NCBI GenBank assembly: GCA_018239845.1
Contig: JAFEGO010000041.1
Span: forward strand, 1-64,000
Reading direction: 5' to 3'
From: Verrucomicrobiota bacterium
GTDB taxonomy: Bacteria; Verrucomicrobiota; Verrucomicrobiia; Opitutales; Opitutaceae
Length of the DNA stretch: 64,000 bases
The position numbers and the translations under genes are program-made. The notes under the pieces were generated by a model, which saw only the letters and a program-made list of their open reading frames with translations, was not told where the DNA came from and ran no database searches. Shown here in pieces: positions 1 through 8,104 of the stretch. Numbering within the stretch: position 1 is the first letter of the stretch; each line of letters opens with the position of its first letter.

Positions 1-2052
1 CTCCAGGACTCCCTCGTGCTCGTCCACGGCGGCATGGCCCAGAACGTCGGCCCCATCCTCGAGATGGCCACGGAGAAATACCTGCTCCGCAGCGAAGCCG
101 AGTTCACCGCGCGCAAGCAGGCCGTCGCCACGCTCGACGCCATTCTCCAAAAACTTTCCGCCGGCGATATCCGCGGCCTCGGCGCCGCACTCACCGCCAA
201 TTTCCAAGGCCCCCTCCAAACGATCATCCCCTGGGTCACCAACCGCTACACCGAGCAGTTGATCGCGCGCACGCGCGCCGCCTTCGGCGACGACTTTTGG
301 GGCTTCTGGATGCTCGGCGGCATGTCCGGCGGCGGCATGGGTTTCATCTTCGCGCCGCACCGCCGCCGCGAGGGCCAGGAAAAACTCCGCGACATCATGC
401 TCGCCACCAAGCGCGAGCTCGAGACCGCCCTGCCCTTCGCGATGGACCCGGTCGTGTACGACTTCGCCATCAACGAGCACGGCTCCGTCGCCGTCCTCCT
501 CGCCGGCGAAACCGCGCTGCTCCCTCTCGCCTACTACCAGCAGGCCATGCCCGACTGTCTGCGTCGTCCGTCGCGCGATCTCAGTCCGCGCGAGCGCGCC
601 GATCTCCAGCAGTTCACTCGCGCCGCGCGCACCTCCCCCGAGTTTTCCGGCGCCCTCCCCGCGCTGCTCGACCGCATGCTGCCCTCCGCGGCCACCGGCA
701 CCGACAACGCCGCGCGCCTCGCGACCTTGCTCGCCGAAAACGGTTTCGACCGCGCCCAACACGAGCAGATCCGCACCGACCTCCGCGCCGGCCGCATCGG
801 CCTCGCGTTGAATCGCCTCCCCGCCACCACGCGCATCGAGGACGTCGCCGCGAGCGAACTCGCCTCGTTGCAGTCCGGCCAAAACCCCGATTTCCAGCGC
901 GCCGGTCTCGCCGCCCTGAACCGCGGCGAGGTCGCCGTCCTCTCCTACGCCGCCGGCGTCGGCTCGCGCTGGACCCAGGGCGCCGGCGTCGTCAAAGGCC
1001 TGCATCCCTTCGCCAAGCTCGGCGGGACGCACCGCAGCTTCATCGACACGCATCTCGCGAAAACGCGCCGTCTCGCCGCCACCGCCGGCGCGCCGATCCC
1101 GCACGTCTTCACCACGAGCCACCTCACGCACGCGCCCATCGAGCGGCACCTGCGCGCGGCCCACGGGGCGGATTTCGACCGCAGTGTCTTCCTCTCCCCC
1201 GGCCGCTCCATCGGCCTGCGCCTCGTACCCACCGTGCGCGACCTGCATTTCGCCTGGGAGGAGACCGCCCAGCAGAAACTCGACGAGCAGAAGGAAAAGA
1301 TGCGCGACAGCGTGCGCGCCGCCCTCACCAACTGGGCCCGCACCACCGGGGAGGGCTCCGACTACACCGCCAACCTCCCCGAGCAGTGCCTGCACCCCGT
1401 CGGCCACTGGTTCGAGATCCCCAACCTCCTGAAGAACGGCACGCTCGCCCGCCTCGTCGCCGCGTATCCGAATTTACGCACACTCGTCGCGCACAACATC
1501 GACACCCTCGGCGCGACGCCCGATCCCGCCGTCCTCGGTTGGTTCCAGTCCACCGGCGCGACGCTCGGCTGGGAGGTCATCCCGAAGCGCATCGAGGATC
1601 ACGGCGGCGGCCTCGCCCGCGTCGATGGCCGTCTCCGGCTCGTCGAGGGCCTCGCCCTCCCGCGGGAGTCCGACGAGTTCAACCTCACTTACTACAACAC
1701 CAACACCTGCTGGATCGACCTCGATCGCCTGCTCGCGCTCTTCGGCCTCACGCGTGCCGAGCTCGCCGACCCCGAGCGCACCGCCGCCGCCGTCCGCGCG
1801 ATGGCCGCGCGCGTCCCCACCTACGTCACGCTCAAGGACGTGAAGAAGCGCTGGGGCCACGGCCAGGAGGACGTCTATCCCGTCGCCCAGTTCGAAAAAC
1901 TCTGGGGCGACATGACCGCCCTTCCCGAGTGCACCAACGCCTTCGCCATCGTCCCCCGCGCCCGCGGCCAGCAGCTGAAGGACCAGGCCCAGCTCGACGG
2001 CTGGCAGCGCGACGGCTCCGCCGCGTACATCGAGTCGCTCTGCACGTGGTAA
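1..2052 (+). CDS. Sugar kinase (GHMP-type) / UTP-sugar-phosphate uridylyltransferase-like fusion, 5' partial
   Basis: The frame is open to the left edge, so the N-terminus is missing; 683 codons remain before TAA. The first third carries a glycine-rich block (MSGGGMGFIF) followed by a compact alpha/beta tail that resembles the C-terminal half of GHMP sugar kinases such as fucokinase. The central part contains a nucleotidyltransferase-like signature (GVGSRWTQGAGVVKG, then HPFAKLGG and HVFTTSHLTHAPIE), typical of UDPGP-family uridylyltransferases. The C-terminal part has NTNTCWIDLD and a conserved-looking core. I infer a bifunctional enzyme that phosphorylates a sugar and converts the sugar phosphate to UDP- or GDP-sugar. 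The substrate cannot be read from the sequence. A palindromic repeat follows the stop directly. Confidence 0.6.
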   Translation, partial: LQDSLVLVHGGMAQNVGPILEMATEKYLLRSEAEFTARKQAVATLDAILQKLSAGDIRGLGAALTANFQGPLQTIIPWVTNRYTEQLIARTRAAFGDDFWGFWMLGGMSGGGMGFIFAPHRRREGQEKLRDIMLATKRELETALPFAMDPVVYDFAINEHGSVAVLLAGETALLPLAYYQQAMPDCLRRPSRDLSPRERADLQQFTRAARTSPEFSGALPALLDRMLPSAATGTDNAARLATLLAENGFDRAQHEQIRTDLRAGRIGLALNRLPATTRIEDVAASELASLQSGQNPDFQRAGLAALNRGEVAVLSYAAGVGSRWTQGAGVVKGLHPFAKLGGTHRSFIDTHLAKTRRLAATAGAPIPHVFTTSHLTHAPIERHLRAAHGADFDRSVFLSPGRSIGLRLVPTVRDLHFAWEETAQQKLDEQKEKMRDSVRAALTNWARTTGEGSDYTANLPEQCLHPVGHWFEIPNLLKNGTLARLVAAYPNLRTLVAHNIDTLGATPDPAVLGWFQSTGATLGWEVIPKRIEDHGGGLARVDGRLRLVEGLALPRESDEFNLTYYNTNTCWIDLDRLLALFGLTRAELADPERTAAAVRAMAARVPTYVTLKDVKKRWGHGQEDVYPVAQFEKLWGDMTALPECTNAFAIVPRARGQQLKDQAQLDGWQRDGSAAYIESLCTW

Positions 2053-2055
2053 GAA

Positions 2056-2135
2056 TTTTACACCAAGATCGCAAAGCTAACAAAGCACAGTGCGCACACC
2101 CCGGCCTTTGCGCTCTTTGCGCCCTTGGTGTAAAA
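2056..2135. repeat. Intergenic palindrome, TTTTACACCAAGA family, copy 1
   Basis: Two 21-base arms (2056-2076 and 2115-2135) are reverse complements apart from two mismatches, around a 38-base spacer that itself contains CAAAG/CTTTG steps. The same outer word TTTTACACCAAGA occurs again at 50584. The element starts three bases after a stop codon. There is no T-run after the stem, so it is more like a REP-type dispersed repeat than a classical terminator. Confidence 0.7.
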
Positions 2136-2195
2136 ACTCCGACGCGTTTTTAGCTTGGCCTTTCGCGCCGCAGCGCGCTTCAACACGCCCATCAC

Positions 2196-2999
2196 ATGGC
2201 CATGCGGTTTTGCATCCTCGGGAGCGGCAGTTCGGGCAACGCGGCGTTGCTCGTCACCGAGGGCGCGCGCGTGCTGGTCGACGCCGGATTTTCCGCGCGC
2301 AAGCTCTCCGGCCTCCTCGCCGCCGTCGGCGAATCGCTCGAGCGCATCGACGCCATCTTCCTCACCCACGAGCACGGCGACCACTCCGCCGGCATCGAGG
2401 GCTTGAAGAAATATCCGCACATCCGCGTCTTCGCCAACGCCGCCACCGCTCGGGCCGTCCAGGCCGGCCTCGGCCACAAACCCGACTGGCAGCTCTTCGA
2501 GACCGGCGCCTCCTTCCGTTTCCGCGACCTCGAGGTCGAGAGTTTCTCCGTGCCGCACGATGCGCAGGAGCCGGTGGGCTTCCGCTTCTCCGCCGGCCGC
2601 GCCGACGATCTTTTCGCCCCGCGCCGCTCCCTCGCCTTCCTCACCGACCTCGGCCACGCGCCCCAGCATGTGCGCGAGCACATCCGGGCCTGCGAGGTCG
2701 TCGTCGTCGAGGCCAACCACTGCCCCGAGCTGCTGAAGGCCGACTCAAAGCGCCCGTGGTCCACCAAGCAGCGCATCAGTGGCCGCCACGGCCACCTCTC
2801 CAACGAGACCGCCCGCGAGCTCCTCGCCGACGTCGCGAGCCCGCAGTGGCGCCGCATTTATCTCACGCACCTCTCGCGCGACTGTAATTCCGCCGACGCC
2901 GTCCTCACCGCGCTGGCTCCCGTGCGCGCCGCCCTCGCCGCCTGCGAGTTCCACGTCGTCAGCCCGGGCGAGACCGCGCCGTTCTACGACCTGGCCTGA
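2196..2999 (+). CDS. MBL-fold metallohydrolase, YycJ/WalJ-like
   Basis: A 267-residue protein of the metallo-beta-lactamase fold. The N-terminus MRFCILGSGSSGN and the metal-binding motif THEHGDH (about residues 56-62) are those of the YycJ/WalJ-like subgroup. Further metal ligands are likely in FSVPHDA, LTDLGHAP and the late VEANHCPELL and LTHLSRDC segments. Members of this group are thought to act as nucleases or hydrolases on nucleic acids, but the substrate here is unknown. Two in-frame ATGs (2196 and 2202) are possible starts. It stands alone between a palindrome and the convergent transporter gene, which ends 26 bases downstream. Confidence 0.85.
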   Translation: MAMRFCILGSGSSGNAALLVTEGARVLVDAGFSARKLSGLLAAVGESLERIDAIFLTHEHGDHSAGIEGLKKYPHIRVFANAATARAVQAGLGHKPDWQLFETGASFRFRDLEVESFSVPHDAQEPVGFRFSAGRADDLFAPRRSLAFLTDLGHAPQHVREHIRACEVVVVEANHCPELLKADSKRPWSTKQRISGRHGHLSNETARELLADVASPQWRRIYLTHLSRDCNSADAVLTALAPVRAALAACEFHVVSPGETAPFYDLA

Positions 3000-3025
3000 G
3001 TGGCTGCGGCGGCCCGCCGCAAGTC

Positions 3026-4492
3026 TCAGTGCGCCTTTTTCTTCTCGTGCTCGTCGATGTACTTGCGCGTCGCCGGCGGCAGTTCGTTCCAGATGCGGTA
3101 CGCGATCGTGCTGCCCACGAGTGCGAAAGGCATCAGGAAGATCGGCCACCAGAACCAGTCGATACCGGAGAGGTAGCCCACCGCGATCGACTGCACGCCG
3201 CTGCCGAGGTAAACGCAGCCGTCCACGATGCCCGAGCAGGTGGCGGTCGCCTTGCGGCCGCCAAAGTCCGCCGCGGCCGTGCCTGACATCAGCGAGTGCA
3301 CGCCAGTCACGGCCGCCACGATGAGCAGCGCAGCGATGCCGACGACGAGCGGGTTGGTCTTCAGCGCCATCGCCATCACCGCCGCCATCATCAGCATGAA
3401 AGCGCTGAACAGCGCCGCCGGCGGTCCGCGCCGCGATTGGAAATATTTGTCCGAGATCAGCCCGCCCGCGAAGCCGCCCACGATGCCGAAGAGGCACAGC
3501 AGCAGGCCCCAGTTTTCCAGGATCATCTCGGCGCCGTGTTGCGGGACCTGGTGGGCGAAGACCGTGTACCATTGCATGATGCCGTTGCGCAGCACGCCCG
3601 AGGTCAGCTCCACGCCCGCGAGCATCAGCATCATCGGGCTCAGGAAAACCTTCTTCAGGAGGTCCATCGTCGAGTACTCCTCCTCCATGTGGCCCGACGA
3701 GGCGTCGTGCGTGTCCATGTACGGGAAGCCCGCGTCCTCCGGCGTCTCCTTGATCAGCCATGCGTCGAGGATTGCCCAGCCGATGAGGATCGCCGCCGGG
3801 ATGTAGAACACCGCCCAGAGCGCGTCGATCGACGAGCCCGGGGTCGAGAAGATCGCGTGCACCTGCTGGTGCAGCCAGCTGGCGTTGGCCGGCTGGTTGG
3901 CGAGGGTCAGCTTCACGATGTGCGCGCCCCAGTCGAAGGCGAAGTACACGCCGAACGAGATCAGCGTGCCGAAGATCGCGCCGAACACCCCGCGCTCGCG
4001 CACGTGGAACCAGTTCGCCTTTACCTTGATGATCGAGACCGCGCCGTAGCTCTGGAAATACATGTTGAGTGCGTACACCACCACGAAGGGCCAGAAGAGC
4101 GGGATGTCCGTGCGCTTGGTCAGCACGAGCCAGGTGATCACGCCGAGGACGATGTTCGCCACCGCCGCGCCGAGCGTGGCGATGATGATGCCTTTCTTGC
4201 CGCCCATCTTGTCCACCAACGGGCCGTTCACGAGGAACGAAAACGCGTAGACAATCGTGCCCGCCGCGAAGATCAGGCCGAAGTCCTTGTTCGACATGAG
4301 GTCACCGAAGGCCGTCTTCGCCACGGTGAGGTTGTACCGCCCCATGTAGAGGAACGCGTAGCTCATCCCCAGCGGGAACCAGTTGATGAAGCGTCGGCTC
4401 AGGAACCACGGCCCGTGCTTCAGCGGGTTGTTATAGAAGTAGATGAAGATGACGACCGACAGGACAACCGCGACGATGCTGAGCGATGACAT
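3026..4492 (-). CDS. MFS transporter, organophosphate:phosphate antiporter (GlpT/UhpT-like) type
   Basis: A 488-residue inner-membrane protein with about 12 hydrophobic segments. The start at 4492 (MSSLSIVAVV) is chosen because the open frame continues upstream only into non-membrane sequence antisense to the divergent pyruvate kinase gene. The N-terminal region FLYMGRYNLTVAK, with an Arg in the first helix, and the following NGPLVDKMGGKKG loop (the MFS DxxGxR/K loop) fit the OPA family of hexose-phosphate and glycerol-3-phosphate exchangers. A second such loop, GGLISDKYFQSRRG, opens the C-terminal half. A phosphorylated sugar or glycerol phosphate exchanged for phosphate is the likely traffic. 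The gene is divergent from pyruvate kinase with a 202-base gap. Confidence 0.8.
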   Translation of the reverse strand: MSSLSIVAVVLSVVIFIYFYNNPLKHGPWFLSRRFINWFPLGMSYAFLYMGRYNLTVAKTAFGDLMSNKDFGLIFAAGTIVYAFSFLVNGPLVDKMGGKKGIIIATLGAAVANIVLGVITWLVLTKRTDIPLFWPFVVVYALNMYFQSYGAVSIIKVKANWFHVRERGVFGAIFGTLISFGVYFAFDWGAHIVKLTLANQPANASWLHQQVHAIFSTPGSSIDALWAVFYIPAAILIGWAILDAWLIKETPEDAGFPYMDTHDASSGHMEEEYSTMDLLKKVFLSPMMLMLAGVELTSGVLRNGIMQWYTVFAHQVPQHGAEMILENWGLLLCLFGIVGGFAGGLISDKYFQSRRGPPAALFSAFMLMMAAVMAMALKTNPLVVGIAALLIVAAVTGVHSLMSGTAAADFGGRKATATCSGIVDGCVYLGSGVQSIAVGYLSGIDWFWWPIFLMPFALVGSTIAYRIWNELPPATRKYIDEHEKKKAH

Positions 4493-4694
4493 GGGAGGGA
4501 TTTTGAAGCGACTCGCTGGACCGGTCCCCGCCAAGCAGGAGCCGGACCACCCCACTCCACCCGGAAACCGGCTCCGCTGCACGGAAATTCTTCGGGCCCC
4601 GTGTGACAAACCGCCGACATTACCTTTACATCTACGATGAGCGCGGGCGGACGGCTTGCGCGCCCGGCCCGATTCCTGCACGAAAAAAGGCGCT

Positions 4695-6122
4695 ATGACC
4701 TCATTCCGCCGCACCAAGATCATCTTCACCCTCGGTCCTGCCACAGAGAGCGAGGCCATGCTCGAAAAACTCATCGGCGGCGGTGCCGACATCGTGCGCC
4801 TCAACATGGCCCACGCCAAGCACGACTGGACGCGCGAGGTCATCCGCCGCATCCGCGCCGTCTCGCAGCGCGTCGGCCGCGAGGTCGCGATCATGATGGA
4901 CATCAAGGGCCCCGAGATCCGCACCGGCGACCTCACCGTGCCCATTGAGCTGAAGGCCGGCGAGATCTTCGACTTCACCGTTAAGCCCCACGCCGGCGTC
5001 GCCGAAAACGCCGAGGAGATCCGTTCCGTCGACGTGAACTACAAGGACCTCGTCAACGACATCCGCGTCGGCGACACCGTCCTTGTCGACAACGGCCTGC
5101 TCCGCCTCGAAGTCCTCGCCAAGGACGCCGCCCGCATCCGCTGCCGCGTCCTCATCCCCGGTCAGCTGTCCTCCCGCCGCCACATCAATCTCCCCGGCGT
5201 GAAGGTGAACCTCCCCGCCTTCACCGAGAAGGACCGCGCCGACACCCTGGTCGGCCTCGCCGAGGGCATCGACTACGTCGCCCTCTCCTTCGTCCGCGAG
5301 GCGAAGGACGTCGAGCAGCTCCGCGAGTTCCTCGGCGCACAAAAATCCAAGGCCCGCATCATCGCCAAGATCGAGGACCAGACCGCCATCGCCAACCTCG
5401 ACGAGATCATCCGCGCCTGCGACGCCCTCATGGTCGCCCGCGGCGACCTTGGCATCGAGTGCCCCTTCGAGGAGCTGCCGGTCATCCAGCGCCGCGCCGT
5501 CCGCGCCTGCCTCGCGCAGGCCCGCCCCGTCATCGTCGCCACCCACATGCTGGAGTCGATGATCAGCCAGCCCGTGCCGACCCGCGCCGAGATCACCGAC
5601 GTCGCCAACGCCGTGTACGAACTCGCCGACTGCGTCATGCTCTCCGGCGAGACCACCGTCGGCAAATACCCCCTCGAGTGCGTGGAGATGCTCGACAAGA
5701 TCTCCCGCCGCATCGAGCGCGAGGACGACACCACGGGGCGCGAGCCTGCCGTCTTCACCGGCGACCGCATGAAGATCCTGCACTCCGCCGTCGTGCTGGC
5801 CGACGAGATCCCGAATTCCAAGATCCTTACCTTCACGCGCCACGGCTTCATGGCCTTCGGCCTCGCCGCGCTCCGCCCCGTGCACTCGCCGATCTTCGCC
5901 ATCACGCCTTCCCTCGAACTCGCGCGCCAGCTCCGCCTCCCCCGCGCCGTCGAGCCCATCGTCATGCCCTTCGCCGGCGACCCCGACGCCACGATCGAAA
6001 ACGCCGTCCACCTCCTCCAGCGCGCCGGCCACCTCTCCGTCGGCGATAAGCTCATCGTCACCACCGACGTCGTCTCCCAGGACCGCCTCGTCGCCAGCGT
6101 GCAGTTCCGCACGGTCGAGTGA
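4695..6122 (+). CDS. pyk: Pyruvate kinase
   Basis: A 475-residue glycolytic enzyme that makes pyruvate and ATP from phosphoenolpyruvate and ADP. Characteristic blocks are visible in order: KIIFTLGPA at the N-terminus, MDIKGPEIRTGDL, VDNGLL in the B domain, and the active-site stretch with IIAKIEDQ then DALMVARGDLGIE, followed by ATHMLESMI and MLSGETTVGKYP. Length is normal for the family. The ATG at 4695 is preferred over an earlier in-frame codon because AAGG lies 4 bases before it and the protein then begins at the usual place (MTSFRRTKIIFTLGPA). The last part is the C-terminal regulatory domain. Confidence 0.95.
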   Translation: MTSFRRTKIIFTLGPATESEAMLEKLIGGGADIVRLNMAHAKHDWTREVIRRIRAVSQRVGREVAIMMDIKGPEIRTGDLTVPIELKAGEIFDFTVKPHAGVAENAEEIRSVDVNYKDLVNDIRVGDTVLVDNGLLRLEVLAKDAARIRCRVLIPGQLSSRRHINLPGVKVNLPAFTEKDRADTLVGLAEGIDYVALSFVREAKDVEQLREFLGAQKSKARIIAKIEDQTAIANLDEIIRACDALMVARGDLGIECPFEELPVIQRRAVRACLAQARPVIVATHMLESMISQPVPTRAEITDVANAVYELADCVMLSGETTVGKYPLECVEMLDKISRRIEREDDTTGREPAVFTGDRMKILHSAVVLADEIPNSKILTFTRHGFMAFGLAALRPVHSPIFAITPSLELARQLRLPRAVEPIVMPFAGDPDATIENAVHLLQRAGHLSVGDKLIVTTDVVSQDRLVASVQFRTVE

Positions 6123-6156
6123 GGTAGCGCAGGCGTCCTCGCCTGCCGTCGCTACC
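6123..6156. repeat. Intergenic palindrome, GTAGCGCAGGCG family, copy 1
   Basis: Directly after the pyk stop, GGTAGCG pairs with CGCTACC, and inside it GCAGGCG pairs with CGCCTGC around TCCT. The 24-base core from 6124 is identical to a stretch at 45197. It may act in RNA 3'-end formation of pyk, but no T-run follows. Confidence 0.65.
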
Positions 6157-6224
6157 CTTGCCAACCGGCACCCGCACCACCTTTTCCGCCTGACCTCCTG
6201 CGCCGCCACGTGCAGCATTCTCCC

Positions 6225-6578
6225 ATGCCGCACCCTGCGCCCGAGCTCCAACCCCGCCTCCGCTTCCCCGATGCCGGCCCCGATGCCTTCGGCCCCGGCA
6301 AAGCCGAGCTTCTGCGCCACATCGCCGCCACCGGCTCGATCCGCACCGCCGCCACCGAGCTCGGCATGTCCTACCAGCGCGCCTGGCAGCTCGTGCAGGC
6401 GATGAATCGCCTTTTCCGCGCCCCCCTCGTCACGACCTCGCGCGGCGGCGGCACCCGCGGCGGCGCCCAGCTCACCCCCACCGGCGAAAACGTCCTCCTG
6501 CGCTACACCCGCATGCAGGCTGCCTGCCAACGTGCCACCCGCACCGACCAGCGCGCCCTCTTCCGCCTCCTGAAGTAA
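6225..6578 (+). CDS. ModE-like winged helix-turn-helix molybdate regulator (DNA-binding domain only)
   Basis: A 117-residue protein that matches the N-terminal DNA-binding domain of ModE: GPGKAELLRHIAATGSIRTAATELGMSYQRAWQLVQAMNR is the LysR-type helix-turn-helix with the ModE-specific SYQRAW segment, followed by a wing with GGGTRGGAQLT. The C-terminal molybdate-binding (TOBE/MOP) domains of full ModE are absent, as in many short ModE homologues. An upstream GTG at 6210 is an alternative start. It lies 129 bases before a perfect ModE-type palindrome and is followed by modA, so it probably controls the molybdate genes. How it senses molybdate is unclear. Confidence 0.8.
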   Translation: MPHPAPELQPRLRFPDAGPDAFGPGKAELLRHIAATGSIRTAATELGMSYQRAWQLVQAMNRLFRAPLVTTSRGGGTRGGAQLTPTGENVLLRYTRMQAACQRATRTDQRALFRLLK

Positions 6579-6599
6579 GACGGGCCTCAATGCCTTAAC

Positions 6600-6680
6600 A
6601 GTGGGTCGGGCTTTACGCCCAACCACGTCTACCCAGTCCGTCCCCTTTTCCGTGTCTTCCGTGTATTCCGTGGGCCTCAC
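6600..6680. repeat. Degenerate intergenic repeats downstream of the ModE-like gene
   Basis: A short inverted repeat GGTCGGGC TTTA CGCCCAACC is followed by a run of near-identical units CCGTGTCTT/CCGTGTATT/CCGTGGGCC. Such units recur between genes in many GC-rich genomes. No coding potential is seen here. Confidence 0.5.
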
Positions 6681-6707
6681 CCGTCATCCCCAGTCCGTCA
6701 TCCACCG

Positions 6708-6733
6708 CCGTTATATTTGACTACATATAACGG
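6708..6733. promoter_or_regulatory. ModE-type operator
   Basis: A perfect inverted repeat CCGTTATAT - 8 bases - ATATAACGG in an otherwise GC-rich region. Its arms match the known ModE recognition word (CGTTATAT...ATATAACG in enterobacteria). It ends 18 bases before the start of the molybdopterin-fold gene and could overlap a -10 element (TATAAC/TATATT). With a ModE-like gene just upstream and modA downstream, it is best read as the operator that represses this operon when molybdate is plentiful. Confidence 0.85.
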
Positions 6734-6751
6734 CCTGCTTCCCTCGCGCGC

Positions 6752-7258
6752 ATGCCCGCGCGCTTCCGTCTCGCTCTCTTCCTCGCCACCGCCGCGCTCC
6801 TGACAGCCGCCGAGCCCCTGCTCAGTGTCCACACCCCGGAAAAGACCGTCATCTTCACCACTGCCGAGTTCGCCGCTCTCCCGCACCAGTCGATCACTGC
6901 CATCGATCCGCACAGCCACGTCGAGCGTCATTTCGCGGGTGTCGCCGTTCGCGAGATCCTCACGCGCGCCGGCGCCCCGCTCGGCGAAAAGCTCCGTGGC
7001 CCCGCCCTCCGTGCCGCGGTCATCGCCCGCGCGTCCGATGGCTACATCGTCGTCTTCGCCCTCGCCGAATTCGACGAGGCATTCTCCTCGCGCACCCTTT
7101 TCCTCGCCGATGCGGAGGACGGCAAACCCCTCCTGCCCAATTCCGGCCCGCTCAAGCTCATCGCTCCCGGCGACAAAAAAGCCGCGCGCTGGGCCCGCCA
7201 GATTACGTCGCTCGAAGTTGTCTTTCTCGGCGAAGCCCGCCCGGCCAAGAAATCCTAA
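6752..7258 (+). CDS. Secreted molybdopterin-oxidoreductase-fold protein (sulfite-oxidase-like domain)
   Basis: A 168-residue protein with a signal peptide (hydrophobic to about residue 20, AEPLL after). The rest resembles the small stand-alone version of the sulfite oxidase/YedY molybdopterin-binding domain: GVAVREILTRAGAP, then ASDGYIVVFALAEFDEAF, LFLADAEDGKPLLPNSGPLKLIAPGDKKAARWARQ. I see no cysteine that could be the molybdenum ligand, so catalytic activity is doubtful; a cofactor-handling or molybdate-related role is possible. It lies just behind the ModE-type operator and 16 bases before modA, so the two are almost certainly co-transcribed. Confidence 0.75.
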   Translation: MPARFRLALFLATAALLTAAEPLLSVHTPEKTVIFTTAEFAALPHQSITAIDPHSHVERHFAGVAVREILTRAGAPLGEKLRGPALRAAVIARASDGYIVVFALAEFDEAFSSRTLFLADAEDGKPLLPNSGPLKLIAPGDKKAARWARQITSLEVVFLGEARPAKKS

Positions 7259-7274
7259 AATTAATCTCTCCGCC

Positions 7275-8030
7275 ATGCGCTCCTCCCTCCGCTTCACTCT
7301 CCTCTGCGCCCTCGCGCTCCTCGCCTTCGCCGCCCGCGCGGCCGAGCTCAACGTCTTCGCCGCCGCCAGTCTCTCCGACGCCCTCAAGGAGATCGCCCGC
7401 ACTTACGAGCCCGCCAGTGGTGATAAACTCCGCTTCAACCTCGCCGCCTCCAGCACCCTCGCGCTCCAGATCAAGCAGGGCGCGCCCGCCGACGTCTTCT
7501 TCTCCGCCGATGAGGCCAAGATGGACGACCTCGCGAAAAACAACCTCATCGACCCCACCACGCGCCGCAGCCTCCTCTCCAACAGCCTCGTCATTGTCGT
7601 GAACGCCACCGACGGCGCCACCCTCGCCACGTCCTCCGACCTCGCCGCCCCCGCGATCCACCGCCTCGCTCTCGCCGAAACGAAAACCGTCCCCGCCGGC
7701 ATCTACGCGAAGGAGTGGCTGGAGCGCATCTCCCTCTGGTCCGCCGTCTCCGCCAAGGTTGTCCCCACCGAAAACGTCCGCGCCTGCCTCGCCGCCGTCG
7801 AGTCCGGCAACGCCGACGCCGGCATCGTCTACAAGACCGACGCCCTCATCTCCAAGAAGGTGAAGATCGCCCTCGAGGTCCCCGCCAGCGAGGGCCCCGT
7901 GATCTCCTACCCCCTCGCCGTCATCAAGGAATCCAAGCACGCCGAAGCCGCCCGCAAGTTCGTCGCCTACCTCGCCACCCCCGCCGCCCGCGCGGTCTTC
8001 GTGAAGTACGGCTTTCTCCCCGCGCCGTAA
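7275..8030 (+). CDS. modA: Molybdate ABC transporter substrate-binding protein
   Basis: A 251-residue periplasmic binding protein. After a signal peptide ending AARA come ELNVFAAASLSDALKEIA, FNLAASSTLALQIKQGAPADVFFSADEAKMD and, later, AGIVYKTDA, all typical of ModA, including the Ser and Ala-Ser-Ser segments that bind the oxyanion. The start at 7275 gives a normal signal peptide; a longer frame upstream runs through the preceding gene and is rejected. It forms a two-gene unit with the upstream molybdopterin-fold gene. Unusually, no modB or modC follows: the next genes are metal efflux. Confidence 0.9.
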   Translation: MRSSLRFTLLCALALLAFAARAAELNVFAAASLSDALKEIARTYEPASGDKLRFNLAASSTLALQIKQGAPADVFFSADEAKMDDLAKNNLIDPTTRRSLLSNSLVIVVNATDGATLATSSDLAAPAIHRLALAETKTVPAGIYAKEWLERISLWSAVSAKVVPTENVRACLAAVESGNADAGIVYKTDALISKKVKIALEVPASEGPVISYPLAVIKESKHAEAARKFVAYLATPAARAVFVKYGFLPAP

Positions 8031-8104
8031 GGCCGGGCCGTCGCTCCGCCCGGCGGGAATAAAGGCCGGTTGCAAACCCTCCCAGTTTGCCCACACTACC
8101 TGCC

